Shown: positions 23,356-34,020 of the stretch, one piece after another
How positions within the stretch are numbered: the first letter of the stretch is position 1
Layout of the letters: each line of letters opens with the position of its first letter
Source of the DNA: Desulfacinum hydrothermale DSM 13146
GTDB taxonomy: Bacteria > Desulfobacterota > Syntrophobacteria > Syntrophobacterales > DSM-9756
Length of the DNA stretch: 64,000 nucleotides
Assembly (NCBI RefSeq): GCF_900176285.1
Contig: NZ_FWXF01000001.1
Coordinates: forward strand, 313,987 to 377,986
Reading direction: 5' to 3'
Program-made: the position numbers and the translations under genes
The notes under the pieces: generated by a model
The model's input: the letters and a program-made list of their open reading frames with translations, nothing else
Database searches by the model: none
Told to the model about the DNA's origin: nothing

Positions 23356-24048
23356 TTAAGCGGCCGGTTGGGCCTTCAGTTTTGCCACGTCCCGTTCCAA
23401 TGCGCCCAGGCGCTTTTCCAGCTTTTCGTGTTCGTCCCGACGCACAATCGCTTCGTAAAGTCGGTCCATGCGGCTGTTGATTTTATCCACGCGCAGGGTC
23501 AGTTCCTGCCGCAATTTATCGAGGCGCTGGATCAGGTCAACACGCAAAGCATCAGTGCGATTGTTGGCCTGATCAATGCGCTGGATCAGGTCATTACGCA
23601 CTTCTTCGATGCGAGCGTTGGTCTGATCGATGCGAGCGTTGGTTTGATCGATACGCTGGATCAAGTCATCACGCAAAGCATCGGTGCGGCTGTTGGACTC
23701 ATCGATGCGCAGGATGAGTTCCTGTCGCAGTGCGTCGATGCGCTGGATCAGGTCAACACGCAAATCGTCAGTGCGATTGTTGGCCTGATCAATGCGCTGG
23801 ATCAGGTCATCGCGCAGTTCTTCAATGCGAGCGTTGGTCTGATCGATGCGAGCGTTGATCTGATCGATACGCTGGTTGGTCTCATCGATCCGTCGGCTCT
23901 GGTCCACCAGGTGCGCGTTCATGTCGTCCAGGCGCTTATGAACGGCTTCCAGATGAACCTTCGTCTCCGCCTGGTCTTTGCGGATCTGATCCAACTCCGG
24001 AACGATGAGTTCCTGGATCGCCGCCCGTATGGCATCTCTGATTTCCAT
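23356..24048 (-). CDS. repeat-rich coiled-coil protein
   Basis: This 230-residue soluble protein is almost entirely coiled coil built from I-D-Q-T-N-A-R, D-L-I-Q-R-I-D and L-R-V-D units. A longer period of about 70 residues is visible: the block R-I-D-Q-T-N-A-R-I-E-E to E-L-I-L-R-I-D recurs with few changes. Start ATG 24048 follows AAGGGG. No signal peptide, membrane segment or enzyme motif is seen. It resembles apolipoprotein-like or phage tail-type helical proteins, but no family is recognised. The high DNA similarity of the repeats suggests recent internal duplication. Another I-D-K-R-F protein is at 26553. Confidence 0.75.
   Translation of the reverse strand: MEIRDAIRAAIQELIVPELDQIRKDQAETKVHLEAVHKRLDDMNAHLVDQSRRIDETNQRIDQINARIDQTNARIEELRDDLIQRIDQANNRTDDLRVDLIQRIDALRQELILRIDESNSRTDALRDDLIQRIDQTNARIDQTNARIEEVRNDLIQRIDQANNRTDALRVDLIQRLDKLRQELTLRVDKINSRMDRLYEAIVRRDEHEKLEKRLGALERDVAKLKAQPAA
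23560..23880 (-). repeat. internal imperfect DNA repeats encoding coiled-coil units
   Basis: Words such as GATCGATGCGAGCGTTGG and ATGCGCTGGATCAGGTC recur at roughly 21- to 60-base intervals within the coding region. They correspond to seven-residue and larger helical units. Confidence 0.8.
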
Positions 24049-24296
24049 CTTGTTTCCCCTTGGTTGCGCGCCTGTGCGCCATTCGCTGGGCGAGGCCACG
24101 TCCGTCCGGCAAGGCTCTGGCATTCAACCGGGTGCACCGTACTATAAAATAGGTTAACATGGCGCTTCTGACAAATCCAGAAGCAGGCCTCGCGGAAGAT
24201 GGCGGCTGGAACTTGACCGAAGCTGACACTGGGATGGGGTGGCATGATGACCCTTGCACGAATCACGAAGGGGCGGTGTGCGGCGGAGGAACCCCT

Positions 24297-25508
24297 GTGA
24301 AAAGGCCCCTCATCTACCCCGTCTTCCTGCCCCAGCAGGGGTGTCCCCACCGGTGCGTCTATTGCAACCAACACGCAGTGACGGGCCTTCCGGAAAGGGA
24401 CCCTTGGCAGGCTGTGCGGGACGCCCTGAGGTGGGTGGCCCGTCACGGCCGGAAGGCCCTGGAAAGCCATCGGCCGGGCGAGATCGCCTTCTACGGCGGC
24501 ACCTTCACGGCCCTGGAGGACGAATCCTTGCGGGTTCTTCTCGGGGAAGCCGGGATGTGGACGAAACGGGGGGCCTTCACGGGCATCCGCTTTTCCACCC
24601 GGCCCGATGCGCTGGGGGACACGGTCCTTTCCGTGCTTTCGGACTATCCGGTCCGGACCGTGGAAATCGGGGCCCAGAGCCTGGACGACGCCGTGCTGGA
24701 AGCCTCCGGGCGCGGCCACGACGGGGCGTGCGTTTCGGATGCCTGCCGGCGGGTTCGAAGCAGGCATTGGCGGTTGGGGCTGCAGCTCATGGTGGGCCTT
24801 CCGGAAGAGACGGAAGCCAGGTGGCGGGAAAGCGTGCTGCGCGCCGTGGATCTTGGGCCCCACTTCGTTCGGATCTATCCCGCGCTGGTTCTATTCGGCA
24901 CGGCCCTTGCCAAGTGGTATCGCCGGGGTCGGTACCGCCCGCTCGGATTGGAAGAAGCCGTAGAGCGCTGCGCTTGGGCCGCAGACCAATTGGACGCCGC
25001 GGGCATTCCCATCGCCCGCATGGGCCTTCACCCGGACCCGGCCCTGGACGCGCCGGGCGCCGTCCTGGCCGGACCCCGCCACCCGGCCTTCGGCTACCTG
25101 GTGCGCTCCCGCCAGTGGCGCCGCCGCGTGGATGCTGCTCTGGTGCGATGGGGCGCGTCACCAGGGAGACCACCGGGGGAGATTCCAATCGGCTGGTCCC
25201 ATAACCAACCGAGGGAGCTTTTGAAACGGGCCTGTCTGATCGTGAAAGCTCCCTTACGGCGTATGAGCGAAGTGATCGGTCCCGGCCGATCCAATGTGAT
25301 CTATTGGAAAGATCGCTGGGGATTTTCAGATGTTCGGGCGGAATGCGGCAGGGATTTGGAGGTGGTTGTTCGCAAGTTGGACAAGTGCGAGCGGAAAGCC
25401 CGAAAGGGGCCGGTAGGCAGGAAAGTGGTTGAGCCGTTAACGACCGACCCTTGCATTCCACGGGATGTTGATCCCGAAACTCTAAATTCCAATCTCCCCC
25501 AGTGCTGA
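24297..25508 (+). CDS. radical SAM protein (Elp3-like SAM family)
   Basis: This 403-residue enzyme starts at GTG 24297, after GGCGGAGG. The radical SAM cluster motif C-P-H-R-C-V-Y-C is at residues 16-23. It is followed by the S-adenosylmethionine-contacting G-G-T-F-T-A and G-L-Q-L-M-V-G-L-P of the Elp3/HemN-like group. The C-terminal third lacks a GNAT domain and instead ends in a charged tail, so this is not full Elp3. The upstream Shine-Dalgarno and conserved start of the SAM domain favour this GTG over earlier ATGs. Substrate unknown; tRNA or small-molecule modification is typical for this group. It precedes era. Confidence 0.82.
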   Translation: MKRPLIYPVFLPQQGCPHRCVYCNQHAVTGLPERDPWQAVRDALRWVARHGRKALESHRPGEIAFYGGTFTALEDESLRVLLGEAGMWTKRGAFTGIRFSTRPDALGDTVLSVLSDYPVRTVEIGAQSLDDAVLEASGRGHDGACVSDACRRVRSRHWRLGLQLMVGLPEETEARWRESVLRAVDLGPHFVRIYPALVLFGTALAKWYRRGRYRPLGLEEAVERCAWAADQLDAAGIPIARMGLHPDPALDAPGAVLAGPRHPAFGYLVRSRQWRRRVDAALVRWGASPGRPPGEIPIGWSHNQPRELLKRACLIVKAPLRRMSEVIGPGRSNVIYWKDRWGFSDVRAECGRDLEVVVRKLDKCERKARKGPVGRKVVEPLTTDPCIPRDVDPETLNSNLPQC

Positions 25509-25594
25509 TGTACGGTTGGTGAATTGGGACGACCTCGGTTTTGATATTGAAATGAAAGGTTGAGTGCATATAGATGACCATTGAAGGATCGGAC

Positions 25595-26500
25595 ATGAAG
25601 GATGCCATCCGTTCGGGCTTTATTGCGCTTCTGGGGGCGCCCAACGTGGGAAAGTCCACGCTCATGAACCAGGTGCTCCAGGAAAAGATCTCCATCACCT
25701 GCCCCAAGCCCCAGACCACTCGAAACCGGATCCTGGGCATTTTCAACCGGCCGGATTGTCAGATGATCTTCGTGGACACGCCGGGGATCCACCGGGCCCG
25801 GGATACCTTCAATAAAATCCTGGTGGAAACCGCCCTGAGCGCCCTGAAGGAAGTGGACGTGGCGGTCTTTCTGGTGGACGTGACGGCGCGAAGTACGGAT
25901 CTGGACCGGTTCGTGTTGGAGTGCATGGAATCTGTTCCCACTCCGGTGGTGCTGGCCCTGAACAAGGTGGATCTGCTCAAAGACAAAAAGGCGCTTTTAC
26001 CGATCCTGGAACGCTACCGCACCATGCGCGACTTCGCCGCCGTGATTCCGCTTTCCGCCTTGACGGGGGACGGGGTGGATGACCTGGTGGCGGAACTGGT
26101 GAAACTGCTTCCCCAGGGGCCGCGCTACTATCCGGAAGATTACCTCACCGATCAGCCGGAACGGTTTTTTGCTGCGGAGATCATCCGCGAAAAGGTTTTT
26201 CACCTGACAGAACAGGAAGTGCCCTATGCCGTGGCGGTCACCATCGAGCGGTTCCGGGAAGAACCGGAGCGGAACCTGGTCCGGATCGAGGCCACCATCC
26301 ACGTGGAGCGCGATTCCCAAAAAGGGATCGTGATCGGCAAAGGCGCAAGGATGCTTCAAGAGATCGGCCGTCAGGCCCGCCAAGACCTGGAGCGGTTCCT
26401 GGGCTGTCGGGTGTACCTGGGGCTCTTCGTGCGGGTGCAGAAAAACTGGCGGCGCGACCGGCGGGTGCTGGGCGAATTCGGCTACCGCATGCCCAAATGA
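25595..26500 (+). CDS. era: GTPase Era
   Basis: This 301-residue ribosome-assembly GTPase has G1 G-A-P-N-V-G-K-S-T, G3 D-T-P-G-I-H, G4 N-K-V-D and G5 S-A-L, and ends in a KH RNA-binding domain (V-I-G-K-G-A-R-M-L). ATG 25595 has GAAGGA six bases upstream, better than the ATG at 25574, which would add seven residues. Era binds 16S rRNA near the 3' end. RNase III and era are linked in many bacteria; here they are 2.3 kb apart on the same strand. Confidence 0.96.
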   Translation: MKDAIRSGFIALLGAPNVGKSTLMNQVLQEKISITCPKPQTTRNRILGIFNRPDCQMIFVDTPGIHRARDTFNKILVETALSALKEVDVAVFLVDVTARSTDLDRFVLECMESVPTPVVLALNKVDLLKDKKALLPILERYRTMRDFAAVIPLSALTGDGVDDLVAELVKLLPQGPRYYPEDYLTDQPERFFAAEIIREKVFHLTEQEVPYAVAVTIERFREEPERNLVRIEATIHVERDSQKGIVIGKGARMLQEIGRQARQDLERFLGCRVYLGLFVRVQKNWRRDRRVLGEFGYRMPK

Positions 26501-26552
26501 GCGTGATTTTCTAAAGGTCTTTGGAGGAAGGCCCTTCTCCTCGGTTGGGGTT

Positions 26553-26993
26553 CTAAAGGAGGTGGAAGCTTCTGAGGATGGCCGCCAGGTCCTCGTTCTT
26601 GGCGGCGTATTGGCGAAGGGCCAGGATCACGTCCCGAAGGCGGCCTTCCCGCTCCAGGTCTTCCTTGGTTTCTTTCTTGGCCTGGGTAATGATGGTTCGC
26701 CGGTCCCAGTAGGCGAAGCCGATGACCGCGACCACCAGGGAGGTGAAGATGCCCGCCAGGATGTAAAGGAAGTCCATGAGCTGATCAAAGCGCTTGTCGA
26801 TCTGCGCAAAAACCTTTGCCTGCTCTTCAAAGCGCTTGTCGATTTCAAGCATGCGGGTGCGCAGTTCAATGAGCAGGTCGCGGTCCCGGCGGGTGAAGCC
26901 CGCCTCTTCCGCCCAGGCGGCCCCCGGCGTTGTCCAGAGCCCCCACACGATCGCTGCCGCTAAAAGAAAGGCGGGAATCTGTCTTGCTTTCAT
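26553..26993 (-). CDS. exported or membrane coiled-coil protein
   Basis: This 146-residue protein has a signal peptide (M-K-A-R-Q-I-P-A-F-L-L-A-A, ending A-A-W-A) and a helical region with repeated I-D-K-R-F. One membrane helix lies near 77-95 (FLYILAGIFTSLVVAVIGFAY), followed by a basic-acidic C-terminal helix. Function unknown. Similar small proteins (signal, I-D-K-R-F helix, one TM) are common in Desulfobacterota. It lies 73 bases downstream of the ChlI-ChlD fusion and may be cotranscribed. Confidence 0.7.
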   Translation of the reverse strand: MKARQIPAFLLAAAIVWGLWTTPGAAWAEEAGFTRRDRDLLIELRTRMLEIDKRFEEQAKVFAQIDKRFDQLMDFLYILAGIFTSLVVAVIGFAYWDRRTIITQAKKETKEDLEREGRLRDVILALRQYAAKNEDLAAILRSFHLL

Positions 26994-27066
26994 ACCCATC
27001 CCCTCTGCTCGATTCTTCCATTTGTCTATCACAGGGGATCGGGCAGGGCAAGGTGGGCCGGGGGAA

Positions 27067-29031
27067 TCACCGCCCGTTCAAAAGACGGTCCACGGGCAGA
27101 TAGACGGCTCCCATGCGCCGGGCGATCTCGTAGCTGCATCCCATGGCCATGGGATCCATTTCCGTGTCCACGAACAGGGCCTGGATGCCATGGCGGCGGA
27201 CTTCGCGAGCGTAATGGAACGTTTCATCCACCGGATCCGCTCCGAAGCAGCTCACGTTGGGCCGCCCGTCGGAAAAGAGGAGCAGGACGGGAACCGTTTC
27301 CGGATTCTTTCGCATCTCCTGGCGAAGCAACCGAAGGCCAAGATCCAGGCCCGAGGCCAGGGGCGTGCGCCCGCCCACGGGCAGTGCGTCCACGGCCGCC
27401 GCCGCGTCCCGGATGTTGTGGGTGAGCGGAAGGAGCACCTGGGCCCCCGTGTGCCGAAAGGCAACGATCCCCAGCTTGTCCCGCCTCAGGTAGAGGTCCT
27501 GCAGGAGCGCGTCGATCACCCCCTTGGTCACGGCCATGCGGTCGTTGGTGCGCATGCTGGCGCTGGAGTCCACGACCATCACCAGGGAAAGGCCGGTCTT
27601 TCGGGACCGTTTGCGAAGGCGCAGGTCGTGGGGCAACAGGATGGGCCGCTCGTGGGGCCCACCATTTCGCCGATGGGGCTGGCAGGGGGCCGCCGCCCGC
27701 AGGGTTGCCATGAGCGACAGATCCGAAAGATCGTCTTGGGGCCGGGGATGGCGGCTGCCGTGGATGGTCCCGGACTTGCGGGCCAACGGCAAAAGGAAGC
27801 GGCGCCCGGGGTGGGTTCCCGGGAGAATGCGGTGCCACGGCACCGTGACGACGAGACTTCGGGCCGTGGGACAAAGATGGGTCGCGCATTCCGTGGGGGC
27901 CTTGTAGGTTCGGACCTTGGACGAATGCTTGGGGGCGTTCTGGTGAACGGGGACCCATTCCCGGGCCTCCCCCGCCGCCGCGGACGTTTCCGCCTGCAAA
28001 AGCTCCTTCAGCTTTCCCTCGTCCAGTTCCGCCTTTTCCAGCGGGGTCTTCTTTACGCGGTGCGCGAGCACCAGCCGGGCGGCCAGGTGCAGGTCGTCGG
28101 CCGTGACAGCGTCCCGGCCTTCCAGGGCCGCGTTGGCCCGGGCCGCCTTCATCATGGCGATGTCCGCCCGGTGTCCGTCGGTTCCCATGGCCACGGCGAT
28201 CCGGGATGCCCGCTGGAGCAGTTCTTCCGTGAAGGCCGTGGAATGGAGCCGGGACCGGGCGGAGGCGATCCGCCGGGCCAGTTCCCGGTCCGCTTCGGCC
28301 CAGCGGGCGCGAAACCCTTCCGGGTCCGCTTCGAATTCCAAGCGCCTCTTCACGATCTCCACGCGCTCTTCCACGGACTCGATCCCCTGAATGGTGACCG
28401 AAAGCCCGAACCGGTCCAGGAGCTGGGGCCTCAGGTCCCCTTCTTCCGGGTTCATGGTCCCCACCAGGACAAACCGGCTGGCGTGACTGAAGCTGATCCC
28501 TTCGCGCTCCACCACGTTGCGGCCCGATGCGGCGGCGTCCAGGAAGAGGTCCACGATCTGGTCGTTGAGAAGGTTCACTTCGTCCACGTAGAGGATGCCC
28601 CGGTGGGCCTCGGCCAGCAGTCCGGGCTCGAAGGCCTTGGTACCGGTCTTGAGCGCCTTTTCGATGTCGATGGTTCCCAGGAGGCGGTCTTCGGTGGTGC
28701 CGATGGGTAGATTCACCAGGGGCACCTTGCGTTCCACCACGGGAAGGGGTCCACCGGAGGCGGCCCGCCGGCGGCACGACGGGCACCAATCATCGGGTGC
28801 GTCGGGATCGCAACGAAACGGACAGTTTTCCACCACCCGGATCAGGGGCAGAAGATCCGCCAGGGCACGCACTCCCGTGGATTTGGCCGTTCCCCGTTCG
28901 CCCTTGATGAGGACTCCGCCCAGGGTGGGGTCCACCACGTTCAAAAGCAGGGCCCGCTTCATGAGGTCCTGGCCCACCAGGGCCGAGAAGGGAAAGGTCT
29001 GTTCCGCTGCGTGGTTGGAGGTTCGGATCAT
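27067..29031 (-). CDS. ChlI-ChlD fusion: AAA+ and VWA chelatase-type ATPase
   Basis: This 654-residue protein fuses a ChlI-like AAA+ module (about 1-350; P-loop G-E-R-G-T-A-K-S-T; Walker B I-L-Y-V-D-E-V-N; sensor T-M-N-P-E-E-G) to a ChlD-like von Willebrand A domain (about 460-654; MIDAS V-D-S-S-A-S-M, then T at G-G-R-T-P-L-A-S-G). A linker of charged and proline-rich sequence joins them. Mg-chelatase-type motors drive metal insertion by a CobN/ChlH partner. No such large subunit is in the window, so it may assist cobalt or another metal insertase elsewhere. The ribosome site of ATG 29031 is weak. Confidence 0.85.
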   Translation of the reverse strand: MIRTSNHAAEQTFPFSALVGQDLMKRALLLNVVDPTLGGVLIKGERGTAKSTGVRALADLLPLIRVVENCPFRCDPDAPDDWCPSCRRRAASGGPLPVVERKVPLVNLPIGTTEDRLLGTIDIEKALKTGTKAFEPGLLAEAHRGILYVDEVNLLNDQIVDLFLDAAASGRNVVEREGISFSHASRFVLVGTMNPEEGDLRPQLLDRFGLSVTIQGIESVEERVEIVKRRLEFEADPEGFRARWAEADRELARRIASARSRLHSTAFTEELLQRASRIAVAMGTDGHRADIAMMKAARANAALEGRDAVTADDLHLAARLVLAHRVKKTPLEKAELDEGKLKELLQAETSAAAGEAREWVPVHQNAPKHSSKVRTYKAPTECATHLCPTARSLVVTVPWHRILPGTHPGRRFLLPLARKSGTIHGSRHPRPQDDLSDLSLMATLRAAAPCQPHRRNGGPHERPILLPHDLRLRKRSRKTGLSLVMVVDSSASMRTNDRMAVTKGVIDALLQDLYLRRDKLGIVAFRHTGAQVLLPLTHNIRDAAAAVDALPVGGRTPLASGLDLGLRLLRQEMRKNPETVPVLLLFSDGRPNVSCFGADPVDETFHYAREVRRHGIQALFVDTEMDPMAMGCSYEIARRMGAVYLPVDRLLNGR

Positions 29032-29261
29032 GGTTGCGTTGTCCACTCCGCGTCCATTTTTCAACCGTTGAACGATGCGCCGAGGCGGCGGCCTCCGGTC
29101 CTTGCGCCGCCTTGGCTTCGGAGTCAAGGCCGCCCGCACAAGGGCCCGGAACCGGAAGGGGATCCGGATCCTGCGGCGCATGCGGAAAGCCGGGCGGAGA
29201 CGGCTTTCCGGCGATGCGGGCGCCCCTTCCCGCAGTGTGCGGAAAAGCGCCGCCCGTATCC

Positions 29262-29672
29262 TTACGGTTCTTTCCGTTCGCACAATTCCACCAGGACGCC
29301 GTGGGTGGACTTGGGGTGCAGGAAGGCGATGCGGGCGCCCCCGGCCCCTTGGCGCGGGGTCTGGTCGATGAGTTGGACCCCCTGGGCCTTCAATTCCTCC
29401 AGGGCCGCGTCCAGATCGTCCACCCGAAAGGCGATATGATGCACTCCTTGGCCCTTTTTTTCAATGAACTTGGCTACGGGACCGTCGGGGTCCGTGGCTT
29501 CCAGGAGTTCCACTTCCGTGTCCCCCACGGGGAAGAAGGCGGTGGTGACCTTTTGTTCCGCCACGGTTTCCCGGCCGTGGTCGGCCAGACCCAGAAGGTC
29601 GTGGTAGAGTTTCTGGGCTTCGTCGATGGATTTGACCGCGATGCCGATGTGGTCCACTTTGAGCACCTTCAT
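29262..29672 (-). CDS. mce: methylmalonyl-CoA epimerase
   Basis: This 136-residue vicinal-oxygen-chelate protein interconverts (S)- and (R)-methylmalonyl-CoA. It has D-H-I-G-I-A-V near the start with metal ligand His, E-L-L-E-A-T, and H-H-I-A-F-R-V-D as the second metal motif. A strong TAAGGAGG precedes ATG 29672. It sits downstream of the mutase subunits and meaB, completing the route from propionyl-CoA to succinyl-CoA except for the carboxylation step. Confidence 0.95.
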   Translation of the reverse strand: MKVLKVDHIGIAVKSIDEAQKLYHDLLGLADHGRETVAEQKVTTAFFPVGDTEVELLEATDPDGPVAKFIEKKGQGVHHIAFRVDDLDAALEELKAQGVQLIDQTPRQGAGGARIAFLHPKSTHGVLVELCERKEP

Positions 29673-29939
29673 GGGAATCCTCCTTAAACGGTTGGGTTGG
29701 GGTGTGGAAGGGTGCGTTCCCTGTGGGTTTGATTCGGTCTTGAACAAACGCCAACATCGCCGCCCAGGTACAACGAGCGCAGGGACCGGCGCACCTTCGT
29801 GGCGGTGCCGATCATCTGGGGCGTGATGCGGTTGACTTCCACGTAAGAGCCCGTCGCTCAGGTGGGGCCAAGCGGTCCTTGGGGCCGGGGCGGGACTGTT
29901 GCGCCGCGCCCCCAGCCTTTCCGGTCGCTTCGGTTAAAA

Positions 29940-30890
29940 TCACTCCCTCATCCAGCGCGCCACCACGTGCTGCATGGCCCGATAGGGACTTTCGCGCCTT
30001 TGCACGATGGCTTCCACCAGGGCGTCCAGTTCCCCGTTGGCCGTGAGACGATCCCGGATGCGCCGGTAGAGCTCGCCGTGGATCAACTGGAGCGTCTCTT
30101 CGCGGGCGCGGCGCCGCCGTTTTTCTTCCAGCGCGCCGGATTCTTCCAGGAACTTCCGGTGCGCCTCCACCGCCTCCACCAGGTCGCCGATGCCCTCGTC
30201 GTCCACGGCCACGGTCCTCATCACCGGCGGCGTCCAGGCCCGCTCCCGGATGCTGGCGTCCTGTTCCACCCGGGTGGTCACTTCCGCGTAGAGCTGGTCC
30301 GCACCGGGGCGGTCCGCCTTGTTGATCACGAACACGTCGGCGATTTCCATGACCCCGGCCTTCATGCTCTGGATGGTATCGCCCAGGCCCGGAACCAGCA
30401 CCAGACACGTGGTGTCCGCCAGGCGGATGACGTCCACCTCGTCCTGGCCCACCCCCACGGTTTCGATGAGGATCACGTCCTTTCCCAGCGCATCCAGGAC
30501 CTTCACCACTTCCCCCGTGGCCTTGGCCAGGCCCCCCAGGAAGCCCCGGGTGGCCATGCTGCGCATGAAGACCCCCGGATCCATGGTCAGGCGGCTCATG
30601 CGCACCCGGTCTCCCAGCACCGCTCCGCCCGTGAAGGGGCTGCTGGGGTCCACGGCCACGATCCCCACGGTGAGGCCCTTCTTCCTGAGCGCGAAAGTGA
30701 CCTTGTCCGTAAGGGTGCTCTTGCCCGCTCCGGGAGACCCCGTGATGCCCATCACGTAGGCGCGGCCCGTGTGGGCATAGAGCCGCTCCATGTGTTCCAG
30801 GGCGCGCGGGTCCTCATCTTCCAGCCAGCTGATAAGGCGGGCCGCCGCCCGGACCGATCCTTCCAGCACTTCCTTGGCGTAGTCTCGCAT
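29940..30890 (-). CDS. meaB: methylmalonyl-CoA mutase-associated G3E GTPase MeaB
   Basis: This 316-residue GTPase (formerly LAO/AO transport ATPase) protects methylmalonyl-CoA mutase and gates adenosylcobalamin loading. G1 G-S-P-G-A-G-K-S-T is near residue 51, D-P-S-S-P-F-T-G-G-A is the switch region, and E-T-V-G-V-G-Q and N-K-A-D follow. Length is standard. It starts 11 bases after the stop of the small mutase subunit. The ATG at 30890 has a weak site, which fits translational coupling. Confidence 0.95.
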   Translation of the reverse strand: MRDYAKEVLEGSVRAAARLISWLEDEDPRALEHMERLYAHTGRAYVMGITGSPGAGKSTLTDKVTFALRKKGLTVGIVAVDPSSPFTGGAVLGDRVRMSRLTMDPGVFMRSMATRGFLGGLAKATGEVVKVLDALGKDVILIETVGVGQDEVDVIRLADTTCLVLVPGLGDTIQSMKAGVMEIADVFVINKADRPGADQLYAEVTTRVEQDASIRERAWTPPVMRTVAVDDEGIGDLVEAVEAHRKFLEESGALEEKRRRRAREETLQLIHGELYRRIRDRLTANGELDALVEAIVQRRESPYRAMQHVVARWMRE

Positions 30891-30900
30891 GGATCTTCCG

Positions 30901-31308
30901 CTAATCGCGCGTTCGAACGTTGTTCTTGATGAATGCCACGATCTCCGCCGTGGGCGTTCCCGGCCCAAAGATCTCCGCCACCCCGGCCTTCTTCAGTTCC
31001 GGGATGTCCTCCTTGGGGATGATGCCGCCGCCCACCACCAGCACGTCGTCCAGGCCCTTTTCCCGCAGCAGCTCCACCACCCGGGGAAAGAAGTACATGT
31101 GTACCCCGGAAAGGCTCGAAAGGCCTACCACGTCCGCGTCTTCCTGCAGGGCCGTTTCCACGATCATCTCCGGGGTCTGCCGAAGCCCCGTGTAGACCAC
31201 CTCCATGCCCGCCTCGGCGAAGATCCGGGCCAGCAGTTTGGCGCCTCGGTCGTGGCCGTCCAGGCCGGGTTTCGCCACGATGATCTTGATCTTCCTGTCT
31301 TCCGTCAT
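30901..31308 (-). CDS. methylmalonyl-CoA mutase, B12-binding small subunit
   Basis: This 135-residue protein is a stand-alone cobalamin-binding Rossmann domain with the D-x-H-x-x-G motif (L-D-G-H-D-R-G), whose His coordinates cobalt. It continues S-L-S-G-V-H and G-G-G-I-I-P. It pairs with the catalytic large subunit encoded upstream, the split arrangement found in archaea and some anaerobes. The two ORFs are 137 bases apart, and that gap holds a GGGGCGC hairpin (31372-31399). Confidence 0.95.
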   Translation of the reverse strand: MTEDRKIKIIVAKPGLDGHDRGAKLLARIFAEAGMEVVYTGLRQTPEMIVETALQEDADVVGLSSLSGVHMYFFPRVVELLREKGLDDVLVVGGGIIPKEDIPELKKAGVAEIFGPGTPTAEIVAFIKNNVRTRD

Positions 31309-31371
31309 GGCTGTCGCTCCTCCGATCTATTGGCGCGAAACGGCACCGCGCTTCGCCAATCGCAAGCTCCT

Positions 31372-31399
31372 GGGGCGCGGCGCGTTGCAGAAGCGCCCC
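31372..31399. repeat. GGGGCGC intergenic hairpin between the mutase subunits
   Basis: GGGGCGC (31372-31378) pairs with GCGCCCC (31393-31399) around a 14-base loop. It lies between the large- and small-subunit genes and may adjust their relative expression. Confidence 0.5.
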
Positions 31400-31445
31400 A
31401 CGAGCCGTTTCTCTTCGATCTCCACGTCTGGGCGCTGGGATGTCT

Positions 31446-33125
<1,680 letters not shown>

Positions 33126-33601
33126 GGTGTCCCTCCTCACTCTGTCCTATGGCCCAGGGAAACGCCCGGAACCGCCCGGCCGGGGCGGTGGTACGCGCCG
33201 GCGCAGCGAGCGGGCCCGAGCGATGAAATCTTGACAAATGCAACGGATGGGGATAGGGGCGAAGGTCCCCGGAAAGGGCGTGCAGTGGAATGTGTGGAAA
33301 AGTAGTGGGCTGGCACGTCGATCGTTCCGTCTGCTGGTAGGGTGGAAAAGGAAACAGCGCCTCTGCCGGATGCGTCGTCAACAGCGTGGAGCGGGTGCCT
33401 TCGAGTCGTGGTCGTGCCGGATAGGTTCGGATAGGGTGCGGTCTTGCCGCAACGGACTGAACCTTTACGCTTATAGCAGTGATGACGGACGGGATCAAGC
33501 GTGGAAAGGTGGGACAAAGGGAGCGGTGGATCTTTTCCCCGGCATTCCAGCGCTTTTCCATGTGCTATGTGTGAATTCATGACTTCATGGAAGGAGACAA
33601 C
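33126..33601. other. 476-base intergenic region between divergent mcm and moaE-like genes
   Basis: No coding frame here looks real. A TTGACA occurs at 33231-33236 without a good -10 on the plus strand. The region should hold the mcm operon promoter on the minus strand. No riboswitch consensus was recognised. Confidence 0.5.
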
Positions 33602-33964
33602 ATGGCGAACATCCAGGAAATGATCGAAGCCGTAAAGGCCAAGGTGGACCCGGCGGCCGTGGGCATGTTGGCCTGCCACAACGGTGTCGTGCGGGCCACC
33701 AGCCGGGACGGCAAGCCGGCCCGAGCCCTGGACATCGACTGCGACCGGAAGGCCTGGGAGCGGGTGCTTCGAGACATGCGGGCCCGGCCGGGCATTGCGG
33801 CCGTGGAGGCCCACCTCTGCACGGGCCACCGCCAAGTGGGCGACGACGTGCTGTTGGTGGTGGTGGCCGGTGATATCCGGGAAAACGTCTTTCCCGTGCT
33901 GGAAGAGACGGTCAACCGTCTCAAGGCGGAAGCGGTCAAGAAAAAGGAGTGGCTGGCGGATTGA
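33602..33964 (+). CDS. MoaE-like molybdopterin synthase large subunit homologue
   Basis: This 120-residue protein starts at ATG 33602 after AAGGAG. It resembles MoaE: V-R-A-T-S-R-D-G-K at the place of the loop V-R-x-x-x-x-G, then a strand-helix-strand and C-T-G-H-R-Q-V-G-D-D-V-L-L-V-V-V-A, and a C-terminal K-x-x-A-x-K-K-K-E-W matching the terminal K-E-x-W of MoaE. MoaE transfers sulfur from MoaD to precursor Z. The homologue here is shorter than usual MoaE (about 150), so it could be a divergent family member. No moaD gene is adjacent. Confidence 0.65.
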   Translation: MANIQEMIEAVKAKVDPAAVGMLACHNGVVRATSRDGKPARALDIDCDRKAWERVLRDMRARPGIAAVEAHLCTGHRQVGDDVLLVVVAGDIRENVFPVLEETVNRLKAEAVKKKEWLAD

Positions 33965-34020
33965 ACGCCAGCGAAAAGATCGTAACGGGATCGGGGGCGG
34001 AATGATTTCGTGCGGGAATA

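Noticed and set aside
23560-23880. Regular repeats resembling a CRISPR array
   Set aside because: Repeats are imperfect, not separated by unique spacers and lie within a coding frame encoding coiled-coil units.
29775-29860. Minus-strand open stretch translating to V-E-V-N-R-I-T-P-Q-M-I-G-T between meaB and mce
   Set aside because: It is too short, has no start with a ribosome site, and no family could be named; possibly a gene remnant but not supportable.
33240-33601. Possible molybdenum-cofactor riboswitch ahead of the MoaE-like gene
   Set aside because: The 360-base leader is suggestive, but I could not identify the conserved core or paired stems; a covariance search would be needed.
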